Assembly: GCA_021904315.1 (NCBI GenBank)
Contig: CM038911.1
Coordinates: forward strand, 8,033,390-8,097,389
Reading direction: 5' to 3'
From: Sphagnum magellanicum
Lineage: Eukaryota; Streptophyta; Sphagnopsida; Sphagnales; Sphagnaceae
DNA: 64,000 bases
Made by a program: the position numbers and the translations under genes. This document shows positions 1-16,269 of the stretch, piece after piece; position 1 is the first letter of the stretch; each line of letters opens with the position of its first letter. The notes below the pieces were generated by a model. The model was not told where the DNA came from. It ran no database searches and saw nothing but the letters and a program-made list of their open reading frames with translations.

Positions 1-129
1 ATCTATATGGGAAAAAAAAAATTGTTTCTTTAAAAGAAATATGGTGAATTTTTTTTAAGTTTTCAAAAAAAATCCTTTATAGAAGTTGCATTGGTTTTTT
101 TTTTTGTTGTTAGTTGGTGAAATTTCACC

Positions 130-3081
130 AATATTTTTTTTTGTCTTTGTACCTCTTATTCTTCCAACTCTTGATCTTCCCTATCACTAAGATTCCTCTT
201 ATACCCTCATTGTTTGTTGACTTTGGGTGATCCTAGGATGGACTACCATCTACTTGTTAATCATTTTCCTACCAAAATACTTTCCTTGCCCACTTTTTGC
301 AAGATGGGTAGTAAGTTGTTACCCTAATGGTGCCTCCTCCATCTACTCATCAGGTATGCCAAATAGGGTAGTACCTTCAACCTAATGCTCTACACCCTCT
401 CCTCCTCCTTGCATAATTGGTTGGGCCATCTCAAGTTCCTCCTTTTCCTTCCTCTCTTATGGGGCCACAATAGCCCCCTTTTCCATTACTTTCTAGGGGG
501 GTCATAATGGTTTCTTCCCACACTAATCACACATCCATCCTTTCATCCTTTAAAACATCCTTTAATTGAATCTCATTGGGGTCAATTTGTGTAGAACTTA
601 TTGACTTTGGTGGCTATTTAGTAGGATGAACCATTCCTCCCATTGTGGGTGAAAGTGATGGTACTATATATGTCTTACCATCCCGTGTCAAACTTTCAAG
701 AAGGCACCCTTCATCTAAATCATTCTCCACATCAAAAAATTTGTTTTAATTGGAATATGTGACCTAGTGGGTGGAGTTTGCACCTATCTACCATCTGTTG
801 GAAAAAATATTCCACCTATTAGTATTTGGGGGGGGGGGAGGGATTCCTATCCTTCTGGCTACACCCTCTTATCAGGTGTTGATGCTTGGGAGGGGATGGT
901 ACCCTAGTTGTTTACTATAGCCTGTAACAAAAAGTATTGTCCTAGAAATGGTTCGAGTTGTTTGATCTTACATTGTTTTCTTCTTTACCTCCCCCTCTAT
1001 GGTGGGTCTCTTACTACTAGAGGAAGTAGTAAGTTGATATTTTATTTCCCTCATATTAAGTAAAGGGATGTGTAGAAACCATAGGCTATCATTGACAAAC
1101 ATGGTAACCTTCGAGCACATGGTTTAAAAGTGATGGGGGGAGGGTTACCTACAGCTAGTTGAAATCATCCCCCTTCATCCTCTTCACAACCTACCTCCAC
1201 ATACCAACCTATGGGTTGGTGTCCTTCAATCAAAAACCATTTTTATAGCAACATTTCCACCATTTGGGCAACATATAAAATGGGTGGCATGTTACATCCT
1301 AGCAACCATTTTTCCATATCTAGCTTTAGGCTTCAAAATAACATTCCTACCCAATTCACCTCCTTGTCATTCTTTGCTTCCATGATGAACAAGGCTATTG
1401 TCTTACTATAATAGGTTTTATAGTTTTTCAATTGTGCCATCTAAAGTATCATCCCTACCTTCTAGACATACCTTCCATTCATCTTAATGACAAACCAACC
1501 CTCCTTCCTTAGTTATATTGTCTCATCCACCAATTTTTTACACATTTTTGCTACCCCTAACTATGTGGGACTTGGCCATTCTATGTCTAGACCTTTATTG
1601 GGCAACTAAAACATTTCAAATATCACTTCCCATGTGATCTTTATCTTATGCCCATGTACCATGGCCTTGATCTCTACCTTGTCTATACTTCAAATTCCCA
1701 AGAGAAAAAACATTTAAACGAGATCTACTCTAATGCAACCTCCACAAACCCCCTAGTACTACCATCATAGCCCACCTAAAATCATCCTCAATTTTGAACT
1801 ACACTCCAACAATTTAACAAACAAACCAATTTTGGATGTGTATACAATCCTAATAGTTAAATTTGAGCTTGGTGATAAAGAACCATGATATTCTCCACAA
1901 AGCACTTGGTGGTTTCAAAGTTTGACCAATGGTTCTCACTATAAGTGAAATCCCACCCATTTGTCATATAAATTACCCCTCTTTAATTGTGTGGTGAGAA
2001 TGTCCTATGTGTAATGCATGTAAAAATGACTTGCAATGATAGTAGTACTCTTGCAACAACTGAAGAAACTACCACATTCACCTATTGTTTATCCTTTATG
2101 CCAATAACATGAATATGTTTAGAACCTTTATTTTTCCATTCTCTAGATGTAGGTACCAAATGGATGCCAATTTGATCACTATTGATGACAAGTGAAAGGG
2201 CGATGTCATAGACCTTGGTTATGTAAACAACACAATAAGCCACAAACTTATCTTGTTATTACCAAGTTGATGGAAGTTTGCTAGTAGTTGTATTACTAAC
2301 CTTAAATGTCCAATTGATGCAATGTTTCATGAATTGACGAATCCACTTTTGAATAACTTTAAACCCACTAATTGTATTCTCACAAAGAACATAAGGGGTC
2401 AAAGACTTGATCATTCCATGAAACCTAGGTTGGACAATAGAAATTGCTAGGGGTTGTCATGCCTATTTCATCTTTTGTAGTATGGCTATAATAAAATCTC
2501 TTAATGCATGGTGATTCTCAAAGATTGGTAAATTTTATTTCTTAGTGTGAGCTTGTGTGCTTAATTCAACCCACTTGGCTTTAACTTTTCTTAATTTGTA
2601 AACCAATCATACATGTTGATTCTTCCAATTTTTTGTAAGGACTAAGACATCCTAGTTTTTTGTAAGCACTTTTCAAGAAATGGAGAGTATTAGTTCTATT
2701 ACCATGGTATTTGTTCATTTTTGCCATGACCGGTGGTCATAACTCTTGTTGAAACTAGTTGACATATGTCCTACACTTGTGCACATGTGTGATTTATTTC
2801 TTATTTGTTATTGATTTGGCTCTTGTTTGATCTTGTGATTTGCTTGCAAAGTTGCTTTGAATTTGTTGGGTCAACCATTTAGACACTTTTGCATTATACA
2901 TTAGGTGATTTTCTTTTGTAGTTTTTTTTAGTGACTCAATTTCATGCTCCAAAATACTTTGGTGTTCATCTTTTGTGACGGGCTTAAACAACCATATATA
3001 TATATATATTGGTTGGGTACTCGTTGATACCAAACTAACATCAAGTTCTCTTTGTTCAATCTTTTCATTATATCTTTCCAT
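130..3081 (-). pseudogene. Decayed DDE (pogo/Tigger-like) transposase gene
   Basis: On the minus strand, shifting frames give a recognisable plant DDE_1-type transposase. Around 2600-2490 are AKWVEL and NLPIFENHHALRDF. At 2200-2055 comes LVINSDQIGIHLVPTSRE then GSKHIHVIGIKDK, the region of the first catalytic Asp. At 1957-1860 are NHWSNFETTKCFVE and related residues, and near 1820 LVCLLNCWSV, where the family usually has DCWSVH, so the second catalytic Asp appears to be Asn. A further acidic coding-like stretch at 740-140 (for example YIVPSLSPTMGG) probably is the C-terminal tail. Many stops are present, mostly TAG/TAA/TGA one transition away from CAG, CAA, TGG or CGA. Bases 2794-3081 hold an open 95-codon stretch that may be its N-terminal part. 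The family call is by motif memory; the 740-1790 middle is poorly readable. Not functional. Confidence 0.6.
2993..3010. repeat. (TA)n microsatellite
   Basis: Short AT dinucleotide run inside the decayed transposase region. Confidence 0.7.
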
Positions 3082-5955
3082 TCACATGCTCTTCAATGCA
3101 AAATATTCTTTATACAAATTGTTCTTGATGCAAATTGTTCTACAAAAAAATATAGGTAGCTTTGTTCTATGAAGGTTTTTCCACTACCCTTCCTAGAACT
3201 TGTTGGAACAAACAAAATAGAAAGTTGTGGTAAAATATTTAATTACAATAACCTAGTGGAAAGACATCCAAGGTCATTTGAAATCCATGTGGAATGTTGG
3301 GGAGTTAAACCTTGAAAAACGTTAAGCAACCACATTTTTTCTTGTTATAACCCTTAAATGTTATCAACCTTCAAAAGGAAGTTCAACCTTTAATCTATTG
3401 GGTGAAAAGCCCAATCCTTCTCAATTAGCATATTGAAAATCTCCATGCATGAGCCCTAAAGGGTGAATTAGTCAAATCCCAAGGAGCCCATGTAATCTAG
3501 TAATAAATATTTATATCATGTTCAACTTGGGGGTGTTGGTAGAATTGACCTTCTATTGCAAAGCAAAAGCAAAGGGTATATTATCATTTCATGTATACAC
3601 ACATGATGTTTGTGACTAATGTTCAACATTAAATAACTTTCAAGAAGGATCCAAACACACTCCAAGAAACCAACAAGATTACTTTTTAAAATAAATGTGC
3701 ATCTTTTTGCTCCAAAACATTTTTTCATAAAAAAGGAATTTTTGAATGAGATTTTGTGCAACTTGTCACTAAATATGTTTATAGTAGCCCCACATAACAC
3801 ATGTTGAATGTTAATCATTGTTGTAAATATGAAAATTGAAAAGTATGTATATATTTACTTAATTATATATTTCATATTGAAAAACAATCACAATTTCAAA
3901 TCGAACCAAAATATGTTCACTACTTGAGGCTTCATTTTAAAAATAATTGATAAGGGTAGATGCAAGCTATGGTGGCTCACTTTTGTGATGAAATGATGGT
4001 TTTTCCTTGGGTACCCTTTATTCAAATGCATATGGTGATTAATATATCCATAGATCTATTAATTGAGACCTGGATTTAAATTAATAACTTCATTACGAAG
4101 AGAACATTTGGTTATTTATTGATAAAAAAATTCATTTGTTAGTAGTTATGGACTTTTGAAATCAAAAAATATGGATTGATCATCAAATTATAACATCACA
4201 AAATGGAAAATTTTATATCGATTCACATTTCAAATTTGTTATTGGGATTCAATATATAATGTAGTACAAAATGATAAATTCATATGAGGAACATTTTTTT
4301 TGAAAACCTTAACTGTTTAATAATTAAGGTCTTTTGAATGATTAAAATTTGACCATATTTTCATAAGTTCATATGAATTGCAATATGTGTTTGTTTTTCA
4401 ATTTTTTTAATACCAAAAGCATATTTTTTGAAAGTTTTACATGGAACATTATTCTTATGGACTTTGTGGGTTTTCCTTTTAGGACTTTCAAATTTAAAAA
4501 TGGCATCAACAAAATTAAATATAAGTTTTCACATAGATTTGGGAAGGTTGTAGGTGATTGAACATGTATTATTCAAAGATTATAATAATAACATTTTTTA
4601 AAGTGATAACCATGTCCATTTGAATAATTTTAAAAAATCTTGTATGGACTTGTAGGGAATGTGATTTCTACCGATATCAAGCCATTGTAGTTTGCATGTA
4701 CCCATAAACTATAACTTTGCTTCATACATCATATACACCCTATCCCCATTTACATGTGGTGAAGGACTTTTGGAATTTTGATATTCTAAAACACACATTT
4801 AAAAGATATCAAATTTCAAAATTTTAAAATTGTGTCATTTTTTGAATACGGGTAGTAAGTTTTATTAATGAATTGATTTTATTACAAATTAAAAAAAAAG
4901 ATATAATAAATAAAATAATCTTTTGCAAAATTATTGATTTGACACACCTATTGTTCATTTTTAAAGTTTTCAACCTTTTACCAAAACCTAAAGTTGAGTT
5001 AAATGGATTTAAAACTTGAATATCCTAACATTCATTGAAGTCATTTAACACAACTTGTCATGATTACCATGGTTTTCAGATGGAAAAAAAAAGTAAATCT
5101 ATGATTATTTTGGAGTTGTTAATATGAGGCAACATTTTTTTCATATTAAAAATGTGTTTTTGAATGGGGTCATGTGGAGAATAACAAAAGGGATTGACAC
5201 TACCAAATTTCCCTACAATTGAACATTGCATATGTTCAACATCTAAAGTTGTTCACTTCACTAGGTTACCACTAAATATTCTAAATAATGAGGTGACCCT
5301 ATATTCATATACTTGAATGTCAAATTTCCATAAAATTCAAAGTGGGGTTGTTGCACCATTTAAAATCAATAATATATTAAAAAATTGGGTAGAATTTGTT
5401 GATCAGTGGTGGGAGGTATTATAGCAAAAAAAGAGGATGTGTATACCTCAACGAATCTTCTTAAATCTTGAATATAATTCACTGAAAATCACATTTGAGC
5501 AACAAAAAGCCCTTGCAGTCCTTCTTACTCACATAATCACATCATTAACACAAGTCCTTGTGCAATACAACTTTGTTTCCCAACAACAACAATACTAAAG
5601 TTGCTTCCTAATTTGGATCAAAAGGTCTAATTGTTAAAGAAACATGTTAAAATCGTAGATCTTGTGAACCAAATCCCTCCAAACCACCTCTCTTTGGGTT
5701 ATCATTGTCTCACTTGGCATCAATTAACAACATTCTTTTTCATATCCCAACATGACCCAACAAATGCACTTGAGAAATTTTGACAATAAAGATTTAGCCA
5801 TTTCCACAACTAACATATATCCCTTTTTTTCCCTAGTCCCAAAATGGTGCAACACTAACCCTCTCAAAGTTCCCAACTTGTGAGTCTCACTTCTTGAATG
5901 CACATGTTTTGGATTTCTGCCCCACATTCCCAATATCCCACAAGTTACAACACTA
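3082..5955. other. AT-rich intergenic, no gene seen
   Basis: Very AT-rich sequence with stops in all frames. No domain, RNA gene or clear repeat recognised. Open stretches here are under 100 codons, biased to Phe/Leu/Asn/Lys, and look like chance. Confidence 0.6.
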
Positions 5956-6140
5956 ATACCTTATTCAAACAAGCCCATTAGTCCCTTAATGATCTTTATC
6001 ATTTCCACCATGTCCACTGTTTTATTCATGTTTTTACTCTCCACCTATCAAACCTCTAGACTCCAATACATAGTGAAAAAGAAATGAAATCAAAGAAACT
6101 TGAATTATAATTGTGGGCATCCTTCCTATATAGTCATAAT
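5956..6140 (+). repeat. Dispersed repeat, copy 1
   Basis: This stretch, ending near TTGTGGGCATCCTTCCTATA, is similar to 47470-47645, with the shared order CATTAG.CCC, ATTTTATTCATGTTT, GTGGGCATNNTTCCNATATAG. The two diverge by many substitutions and small indels. Probably an old transposon fragment of unknown class. Confidence 0.5.
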
Positions 6141-6837
6141 AGAAAACAAATCATCTAAACTCTACTGCATCAACATATCAAAACTCTCTAACTCCAAAGA
6201 AAAGATATTTAGCTCTTTGCACAATTGGTCTTTTCTTCTCCATTGTGCGCCCATTTTTTGGAATCATCCACCAAAGCACCATGCTAAGCCCACCATCACC
6301 AAAGGTCATCAAGAACTCCAAAACAAAAACCTAACTCATTTGCCACCTTGACATTACTCACACAAACGTAACACCACAAGTTTCCCATTGCGATAAACTT
6401 GCATGAAACAAACAATCCCACACATAGACACCAAAAAGAAGAAAACTCCATTAGAGCTCTACATCAATTACCCACTCTCTTGTCACTTTATGCTTTCGTC
6501 GACCTTTTTCACTTTTCATCCATTGCATGTTCATCCTGACAAAAACCTCACCCAACTCCATTTCATCCTATAGTGTGATATACATATACCATATATCTTA
6601 CCGCATAAGGGTATGGAATCAGCCCTATTGCCAATTGGAACGGAACTGCAGATAATATTGTAGTACATTGGCCTCTTCCACACATGTTTGCCAAATAAAT
6701 AAATAAATAAATAAATAATTTTGAGGATTCCATTTCGACAAATGATATATTCTCCAATATATTCCACCATGTTCTTTATTTTCCTTCAATTATTTTTTAA
6801 AAAAAAATTTTCTGGATTTCAAAAACTCATTGGAATA
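6141..6837. other. Intergenic, no gene seen
   Basis: AT-rich, with a slightly richer patch at 6560-6690. An (ATAA)n microsatellite lies at 6696-6720. No coding signal recognised. Confidence 0.5.
6696..6720. repeat. (ATAA)n microsatellite
   Basis: About six tandem AAAT-type tetranucleotides. Confidence 0.8.
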
Positions 6838-8350
6838 TCTGAAAATAATATAGTTAGTGTTGAATTGGCCCGGGTACTATGGTATTGGAGAGGAATCAGT
6901 GTGTAAATAGGCAAAAGAAGATAAGCCCTGCTTTTGGAGCATGTACATGTAAAGGCTGATCAGAGCAATTGAAGCATAATGCAGTTCATATATCAATCAC
7001 TTGAGCAGCTAATCAACTTTTAGTGGATGGGTATATACTTATGTAAATAAGTCAGCTTAGTTCTAATAAGCAAGTTTGTATGCGTCCCAGAACTTCAGCC
7101 CCAAGTCTTGAAAGTCTTGGGTTAGGCTTCTCAAGTCTTTGCTGGATTTGCTTCTCTAACTTGTTACTGGTGGTTGAATTAATGGTAATAGAGGTGTGAC
7201 TGTGTGCAGAGTTTTTGTCCTTCAATTTTCTGATTTAGCATCATTAGCCTAGCCAAAGCATCCCAAGAAAGATCTATGGTAAACCAGGCCATCACCGATC
7301 ACCTGCCTATGATTGGACACTTATTTATATCTTCATTATGTGTGCTTCATTTTGAGTGATTTAAAATATTATGGGAGCCCTACCTCAAGCTCTAGAAATC
7401 ATCTTTGAAGTACAAAGGAAAAGGATAATGGTAAAATAACAAGGAAAAAAAAAGGCTTTTCAACTTACAAAACACTTTTTTTTTTTTTTTTTTTTCCCTT
7501 CTCTTTTGAACCCCTCCTACTTTCAAACCTCATAACTTTCCTCAAAAAAATTTCCTCAAAAATTTGGAATTTTTTTTCCTAGTATAACAGAGAATTTGCA
7601 ACAAAATATTCCCTTTTTTGGGTCCCCCTGAGAATTCACCACCCCAAAAGAAAAAGAACTAAGTGTGGGTGGTGGTTCATCTTTAAATGGAAGAGGGGAG
7701 CCAAAATTCCTGAATTTTGCTTGTTCATCATGGAAGCATCCTTACCCTAAGCTTACTCCTTGGAGATGGCTCAACAACCATGACCAAAAATGTAGGTTAA
7801 TTAGTAGGTCAAATTAACTGGGTTATTGGTCCCACTGCCATTCTGACAACCATCTTATTGGCCTGCTACTTTCTGTCCAAACTGTGGCAATTTTTGGCCT
7901 CGCCTACCAAGGCAAGGATATTGTGTTTAGATTCATTATAGAGTATAGTAGCTTGAAGGATTTTGGCCACTAGGTAATAATAGGTCTAGTATTTTTATAT
8001 GAGGATTTTTGAAAGATGATATTTTGGCTTGTGTTGAAACTTGAGATTAGTTATAGAATTATAATACCTTGAAGGATTTTGGTATCTTTTAGAGGGTTTT
8101 GTGAGGATTATATTTTTGCATGGTAAAATATTTGAGTTTCCATAATTCTTCTTTTTGCCTTAAGATACTTTTTCATGTAAATGGCAAGGCAGCAGTGTAA
8201 TACACCACTTGTAATCTTTGTCAATGTTGGTGTTAGTTAGTCTATGGTGATCTGATCATGTTTGTCACAGTGCATTGTTTTTCTCTCTTGCTTTTTGGAT
8301 ACCCTAGTTAGTACCTGGGCCAGTTTGACACTAATTATATCATTTTCAGA
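6838..8350. repeat. Possible non-autonomous element bounded by inverted ~40-bp ends
   Basis: The segment 6838-6885 (GAAAATAATATAGTTAGTGT, then TGAATTGGCCCGGGTACTA) recurs inverted at 8308-8350 with about 80% identity. The interior (6890-8300) is richer in G+C than the surroundings and has no recognisable gene; it contains poly-A/poly-T and an AT microsatellite near 8363-8377. The inverted ends could be termini of a ~1.5-kb element or two separate insertions of one short repeat; a third copy at 59521-59565 favours a dispersed short repeat. Confidence 0.35.
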
Positions 8351-8578
8351 AACGTTGCACACATATATATATATATACATATATTTCAATATATCTGTCA
8401 AGTTCAGCTTTTGTAATATGGGCTGCTGGCTCAAATACCAACAATTGTTTGATTTGGCTACTGGATTTGCTGATGATTGTAGTTGAACACTCTGAACTTC
8501 AATCTTGTCCTCTAACTTGACAATTTGGATTCATTCCCCCAAGTTCAGCTTGCATTAATAAGTTGGCAACCTGCCAGC

Positions 8579-9045
8579 TAACAAACTCTTACACTAACAA
8601 AATGTTGATTCACTGTACAACCCATTACCGTCTTAAGAGTTATCATCGTGGAATAAATCCTAATCCTTAAGATGGTGATGCGTTGTGTGGTGAACCAACA
8701 TTTTGTTAGTGTAAGAGTTTGTTATTGACTTGATGAAGTTCATTGCACAACCCATTAATTACCATCTTAAGAGTTATTATCAAAAGATAGAATAAAGCTT
8801 TAAACACTAAACCTCAAGATGGTAATTCACAACACATTATCATCTTAAGAGTTAGTATCAAACTATGGAATAAAACTTAAACCCTGAACTTTCTTAAGCT
8901 GGTAATGCATAACCCATTACCATCTTAACAGTTATTATCAAAAGATGAAATAAAGCCTAAAGCCTAAACCTTAAGATGGTAATCGGTTGTGCGAAGAGTT
9001 TGTTAGAAGGCACACTACCCAACTTACAAAATGTTGATTCACTGC
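8579..9045. repeat. Cluster of foldback (MITE-like) repeats
   Basis: A palindromic unit at 8579-8724 has arms that begin AACAAACTCTTACACTAACA and continue through AAATGTTG and the CCCATTACC.TCTTAAG core; the right arm is the reverse complement. Degenerate copies of the inner core (CAACCCATTACCATCTTAAG ... CTTAAGATGGTAATGGGTTG) follow at about 8750-8830, 8830-8905 and 8905-8995. The block ends near a direct repeat of ACAAAATGTTGATTCACT (8597-8614 and 9027-9044). This fits a foldback MITE with nested partial copies. No coding capacity. Confidence 0.6.
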
Positions 9046-9656
9046 AATGACAAGCACTAAACATGCGCAACAAGTTAAATATGGCACCGGGCTCAACACA
9101 ATGCACTAGCACCTTACATGGAACTGATCTCGATGAGAGAGGCCACAGAACAAATGCAGCCCAGGCACCCAAAGGAGGAATCTGCAACATTGCCTTGAGC
9201 CTGTCTGTCATTTCTGTAGTAGTAAACAGCTTGTTACAAATCAACCAGTTTTTTATGGGATTTTTTTTTCCCTCAGAACCCAAAAATCTGATTCAACTTT
9301 GTCACAATATGGCTAAGTCCGCACATTAGCCATAAACAAATTCTCCCATCTCTTTAAGGACCTCAAAGCTCCAGCCAATTTTTTTTTCCCATATTTCCTG
9401 CGATACCCATCAGAGTATCACCCCCATCAAGTATCATGGGGGAAAAAAAAAGAAAAAAAAGCAAAAAAAGGAAGAAAAAAGAAGAGGAGATGGAGCATTA
9501 AAAAATAAAAATGAAACACTTGCTGCAATGGGCTTTTCATTTTTCAAAATGCCTGCCCGACAATTTGACAAATTCCAGTTGATAGTGTGCCATCCAGAGA
9601 CACTTGAAAATAACAATTTCTGCTGGTGCTTTCTGTGACTTAGTACTCGCCAGTGC
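9046..9656. other. Intergenic, no gene seen
   Basis: Moderate base composition with a purine-rich A tract at 9438-9490. Overlapping open stretches on both strands near 9000-9330 have no family resemblance. Confidence 0.5.
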
Positions 9657-9738
9657 ACCATCCATTGGGAACTTGTTATGACTCTGTTGTGAACCACACC
9701 ATCCATTGGGAACTTGTTAAGACTCAGTTGTGAACCAC
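9657..9738 (+). repeat. 41-bp tandem duplication
   Basis: Two adjacent copies starting ACCATCCATTGGGAACTTGT, differing at two or three bases, each ending TTGTGAACCAC. Confidence 0.85.
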
Positions 9739-9739
9739 T

Positions 9740-10160
9740 TTGGTAACCTATTGCATAAACCCTCCTATTCCCACCTTACACTACCTTAGTTAACTACCAA
9801 TGTAAGCTGATGTAAGTACCATAGGTAAGTAGTTCAGGAATGTAAGTGGTTACTTTGTAGTTAGGGAATGTAAGTGGTTACTATGTAGTTAGGGAAGTAG
9901 GTACTAGATACATGTGGATGGTTAGTGTATAGCTAACCACCATGGTCAGCTAAAGGACAGTAATACAACAGAAAAAATTGTTTTCTGTTCACACATCATT
10001 CATCCATCTGTCCGTCCATCCAGCATGGTGTGTTCATGCATGCTAGTGGTTCACTCTGGTGAGATGTTGGTTGCAAGTGATATTGGTGGGTTTTAGGGTT
10101 TAGGGTTTGCACCTGAAAAATGCCTAAAGCCATGACAAATACCTAAATTCATGGGGTTTA
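9740..10160 (+). repeat. Degenerate dispersed repeat with telomere-type motif, copy 1
   Basis: Contains short direct repeats (GTAAGTGGTTACT.TGTAGTTAG, twice at 9840-9895), a CATCCATC.GTCCATCCA.CATGGTG segment near 9998-10030, and TTTAGGG repeats at 10091-10108. The CATCCA..CATGGTG and GTAAGTAG parts resemble 17800-18060. The part from GTGGTTCA to ATGACAAATA resembles 10944-11055. Confidence 0.45.
10091..10108 (+). repeat. Short telomere-type repeat (TTTAGGG)
   Basis: About two and a half copies of the plant telomere heptamer; a degenerate TTTAAGGTTTAGGGTTAGG follows at 10157-10176. Confidence 0.7.
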
Positions 10161-10377
10161 AGGTTTAGGGTTAGGAAATTGTACCCTTTTTCTTTTGGAT
10201 CTGGTTAAGCTAATGTACCAGAGTACTGACCATCCACATGCATCTGCCTACCCTACCTACCTACATGCTGACCATCCACATTCATCTACCTACCTAGTAG
10301 TCACCAAGTGACTCAACTACTTGCATAGGTGATTTACCTGGGTAGTTTGAGGGGTAAGTAGGGGGGTTTTACTAAAT

Positions 10378-10938
10378 AGGTTACCAAGGTTGCAACCAGT
10401 GTTAACTGGCTACTGAGTTTTGAACCGGTTATCAATCAGGTTATAAATTCGGGTATTAATGACCTACCAGCTGGTTATTGATTTTTTGGATCATTGGTTA
10501 ATAAGCTAACCAACTTAATAACCAACCGAGTAGGCTATTAAAATTTGAAAATCTAATAACCTACCCAGACAACCTGGTTATCATCCAAGTAGGTTATCAA
10601 TCCTAGAACACTTCACATTTTTATGATCAAAATATAAAAACAGGAAAAAGATTTTTAATTAAAAAAATTTGTTTAAACCCCTATAACCAGCCTCTATACC
10701 CTGCTGGTTATCAACTGGTTATTTGATAACCTACCCTTGTGCACAACCACCAATTACTACCCCCAAAAATATTGAGAATGTAATCAACACCCAAATGCTT
10801 TTTTGATATTGATATTGATAACCTACCCAACACCAAATCTCCTTTCAGGAAAAAACAAAAAAAACCCTACCCTACCTCACGGTTATGAATTTTTTTTTTT
10901 TCAATAACCAGCTAACACCAGTTGCAACCTTGGTAACT
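10378..10938. mobile_element. Non-autonomous TIR element (MITE), ~560 bp
   Basis: Terminal inverted repeats of about 40 bp. The left end is AGGTTACCAAGGTTGCAACC at 10378 continuing into GTTAACTGG. The right end, 10901-10938, is its reverse complement with a few mismatches. The interior has many sub-terminal GGTTAT/ATAACC motifs, some inverted. No transposase is encoded. A clear target-site duplication is not visible, so superfamily is unassigned; hAT is possible. Confidence 0.65.
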
Positions 10939-10939
10939 C

Positions 10940-11060
10940 ATTTGTGGTTCATCCTCAAGCAAGTAATAAGGATGGTACACTGGTGGGTGATGGGGTTTAG
11001 GGTTTAGGGTTTAAACACCATAAATCCCTGGCATTTTGGGTTCATGACAAATATGAACAC
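10940..11060 (+). repeat. Degenerate dispersed repeat with telomere-type motif, copy 2
   Basis: GTGGTTCAT..., GGTGGGTGATGG, then GGGTTTAGGGTTTAGGGTTT at 10993-11012 and TTCATGACAAATATG. It parallels 10048-10140 on the other side of the TIR element. Confidence 0.5.
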
Positions 11061-11430
11061 CCACCCGCAGGCAGGCAGGCAAAAGGGTAGGCATCTCACA
11101 CCTGATTGATTGATGAATGGTGCGACAGGACACCCATGGTGCGATAATGTCAGGTGCATGTTCCAACCACTGGATAGATGGGCCCCCTGGATTGTTGCGT
11201 ACTACTGCAAAGACAGACAGAAAGAAAGAAAGAAAGAGACCACTCGTACATTTGTGTCAGTTGCATCATCAGTTATGGTTCAAATATCAAGGGTTTGCAG
11301 TGTAATTCTATAACTTATTTGTTTTTTTACTACTCCCTGTCCCCACCCCCCACTCGCTGCCACAAGCTAGCTGATCTCATTCACCAACTTTCACATGTAA
11401 GAAAGCAAAACTATCTGACAGCTCCAGCGA
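11061..11430. other. Intergenic, no gene seen
   Basis: Contains small GCAG and AAAG repeats (11070-11085, 11217-11235). No coding signal; it leads into the presumed 3' end of the kinase transcript. Confidence 0.5.
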
Positions 11431-11436
11431 TTTATT
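11431..11436 (-). terminator. Possible poly(A) signal of the kinase gene
   Basis: AATAAA on the minus strand about 380 bp downstream of the kinase stop codon. Position fits a 3' UTR; the actual cleavage site is unknown. Confidence 0.3.
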
Positions 11437-11815
11437 TGGGTGGAAAATATCACCACACATATCTACTGTTGAATGGTTGTTTCAGCCTTCTTCCTCCCCT
11501 GAGCAAGAAAAAAAGATCCAACTGAAAAAATCAGTTCCTTTTTTCCCCTCATTTCTGATAGTACAAGTACTCTGCTATCCTCCAGAAACTGTCTGATGCT
11601 GTCAAAACTGAAGACAAATAATTGCACTATGCAGGAACAGAAATCTGGATTACAGATTTCTTTTTGGTATATCAAATGTGAAATAGGATAGAGAACAGTG
11701 CAATGGGCAGGTATGGACTCATGTCCTTGTTACCTAATATGGAGTGCACCAAGCAGATGACATCAAGATAGCTTGAAGCTTGAACTCCACTTAATTGCAT
11801 TCACCTTTCATAACC

Positions 11816-15799
<3,984 letters not shown>

Positions 15800-15870
15800 C
15801 TCGCTCTCAAAAATTCCCGCTAAAACTGCTTTCTCACTCCACAGACCGCAGCAACCTCGTATACTACGTC

Positions 15871-15880
15871 TCTATTTATT
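15871..15880 (-). promoter_or_regulatory. TATA-like box upstream of the kinase
   Basis: AATAAATAGA on the minus strand about 72 bp before the chosen ATG. Pyrimidine-rich sequence further upstream (15948-15995, minus) could instead be 5' UTR of a longer leader, so this is tentative. Confidence 0.3.
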
Positions 15881-16269
15881 TCTCTGTCTATCTGTCGCCT
15901 TACAGCGATCAAGAGCTCATCGAGATAGCGCCAATCTCCTCATTCCGGTGAAGAAGAACAAGAACAAGAAGAGGAAGAGGAAGAGGAAGAATTTTTTTAA
16001 AAAAAAGAGAACGCATCTGGATCGTATCCATCAAAGACGCCAACTCCATTACCGCCAGCTTCTTTCCCCAACAACTTCTTCTCTTCTTCCGCGACTTCAC
16101 CAACAACAACAACACATGCTCCTTCCTTCAAACCAATTTCCATCTCCGCGAGAGCCAACAAACTCGCATGAACTTTCTCTTCTCAATGAACTCTCAATGC
16201 ATGGACTAGGCTGTTTATTTTATTTTATTATTTTATTTTTATTTTTTATTTTAATAATTTTTTTGGGGG

